The notes under the pieces were generated by a model that saw only the letters and a list, made by a program, of their open reading frames with translations, had not been told where the DNA came from and did not search any database. Of a DNA stretch of 23,164 nucleotides, positions 22,945 to 23,164 are shown in pieces (position 1 is the first letter of the stretch; each line of letters starts with the position of its first letter). The stretch lies in assembly GCA_017610225.1 (NCBI GenBank), contig JAFCCM010000030.1, positions 1-23,164 on the forward strand. Direction: 5' to 3'. Source of the stretch: Candidatus Aenigmatarchaeota archaeon (lineage in GTDB: Archaea > Aenigmatarchaeota > Aenigmatarchaeia > CG10238-14). The translations under genes and the position numbers were made by a program.

Positions 22945-23164
22945 ATGAGCGAAACTTATGAAACTTTGGATAGCATGACTGTTGCACAGCTTAGAAACAT
23001 TGTTAGATCCCGTAAGATTGTTGGATTTTCCAGAAAGACTAAAGATCTTACTATCAAAGCAATTCTTGCTGCTGGAGATGGTTCTTCCATGACTAAACCT
23101 GCTGTTGCTGCTGGGAAGACTCATACTCAGAAACTTGCTACCACTAAACCACTGGAACCTGTTA
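22945..23164 (+). CDS. SAP/Rho-N-like, Ala-rich protein (partial, runs off the window)
   Basis: 73 codons from the ATG at 22945, behind TAGGAG; the 3' end is outside. Residues 11-42 (MTVAQLRNIVRSRKIVGFSR, then KDLTIKAILAA) resemble a SAP or Rho N-terminal helix-extension-helix DNA-binding fold. An Ala, Thr and Lys-rich stretch follows. Codon use differs from its neighbours (GCT, CTT, GGT, TCC, AAG more common), which suggests high expression or a different origin. It follows the E1-like gene by 27 bases. Whether it belongs to that cassette cannot be told. Confidence 0.6.
   Translation, partial: MSETYETLDSMTVAQLRNIVRSRKIVGFSRKTKDLTIKAILAAGDGSSMTKPAVAAGKTHTQKLATTKPLEPV

Noticed and set aside
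1..23164. Genome-wide recoding of TGA to Trp, suggested by the TGA at 6062
   Set aside because: Several well supported genes end on TGA with ATGA overlaps (3595, 3818, 10935, 12997), and TGG is used freely for Trp.
1..23164. CRISPR array, tRNA genes or insertion sequences
   Set aside because: No regularly spaced repeats, cloverleaf-like sequences or transposase motifs were noticed on reading both strands.

Overview
The window looks like a dense early/replication region of a tailed, probably T4-like, bacteriophage with a strongly AT-rich genome (roughly 30% G+C judged by eye, not counted). All convincing genes are on the + strand. They are tightly packed, often with 4-base ATGA overlaps, and most have a clear AAGGAG-type ribosome binding site. 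The phage reading rests on Mre11/Rad50-like gp47/gp46, both type II topoisomerase subunits in T4-like sizes (604 and 441 aa), a UvsW/XPB-like helicase, many tiny hypothetical genes, and three HNH homing endonucleases placed between core genes. The host cannot be named from the sequence. An AT-rich bacterial host that uses strong Shine-Dalgarno sites fits.

Layout. 1-78: end of a gene whose P/Q-rich linker and FEDINF tail resemble SSB. 96-923: HNH endonuclease with two Cys4 zinc fingers. 938-4117: MoxR-type AAA+ ATPase, metallopeptidase-like/VWA protein and two small genes. A perfect 11-bp hairpin (4129-4156) closes this unit. 4176-8779: type IIA topoisomerase large and small subunits, separated by a short gene with an in-frame TGA and a NUMOD3/HNH endonuclease. 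8820-9242: QueD-like enzyme. 9246-10679: SF2 helicase. 10669-11449: two small membrane proteins and a Cys-rich peptide. 11446-15183: SbcD/gp47 and SbcC/gp46 with two small genes between them. 15196-16151: a tiny ORF that seems to start on ATA, an 83-aa gene and a frameshifted HNH_3 endonuclease. 16148-18596: a radical SAM protein with SPASM-like cysteines and a run of small genes. 18601-22917: an 850-aa protein with an E2-like segment, a JAMM/MPN isopeptidase-like protein and an E1/ThiF-like enzyme. 22945-end: start of a SAP/Rho-N-like, Ala-rich protein.

How it fits together. Most of the window is DNA metabolism: recombination-dependent replication (gp46/47, helicase, possible SSB) and topology control. 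QueD hints at 7-deazaguanine chemistry, which some phages use to modify DNA, but no partner enzyme is visible here. The most unusual part is the right-hand cassette. E2-like, JAMM and E1-like genes lie in order under translational coupling and resemble the bacterial PRTRC ubiquitin-like modules. No ubiquitin-like modifier is recognisable in the window. The MoxR/VWA block is a second possible protein-remodelling module.

Signs of decay or mobility are concentrated around the endonucleases: an in-frame TGA at 6062, a 1-nt frameshift near 15830, and two reading frames whose best-placed start is ATA. No tRNA, rRNA, CRISPR array, insertion sequence or attachment site was seen. The only stretch over 300 bases without an intact gene is 15536-16147, which holds the broken endonuclease.
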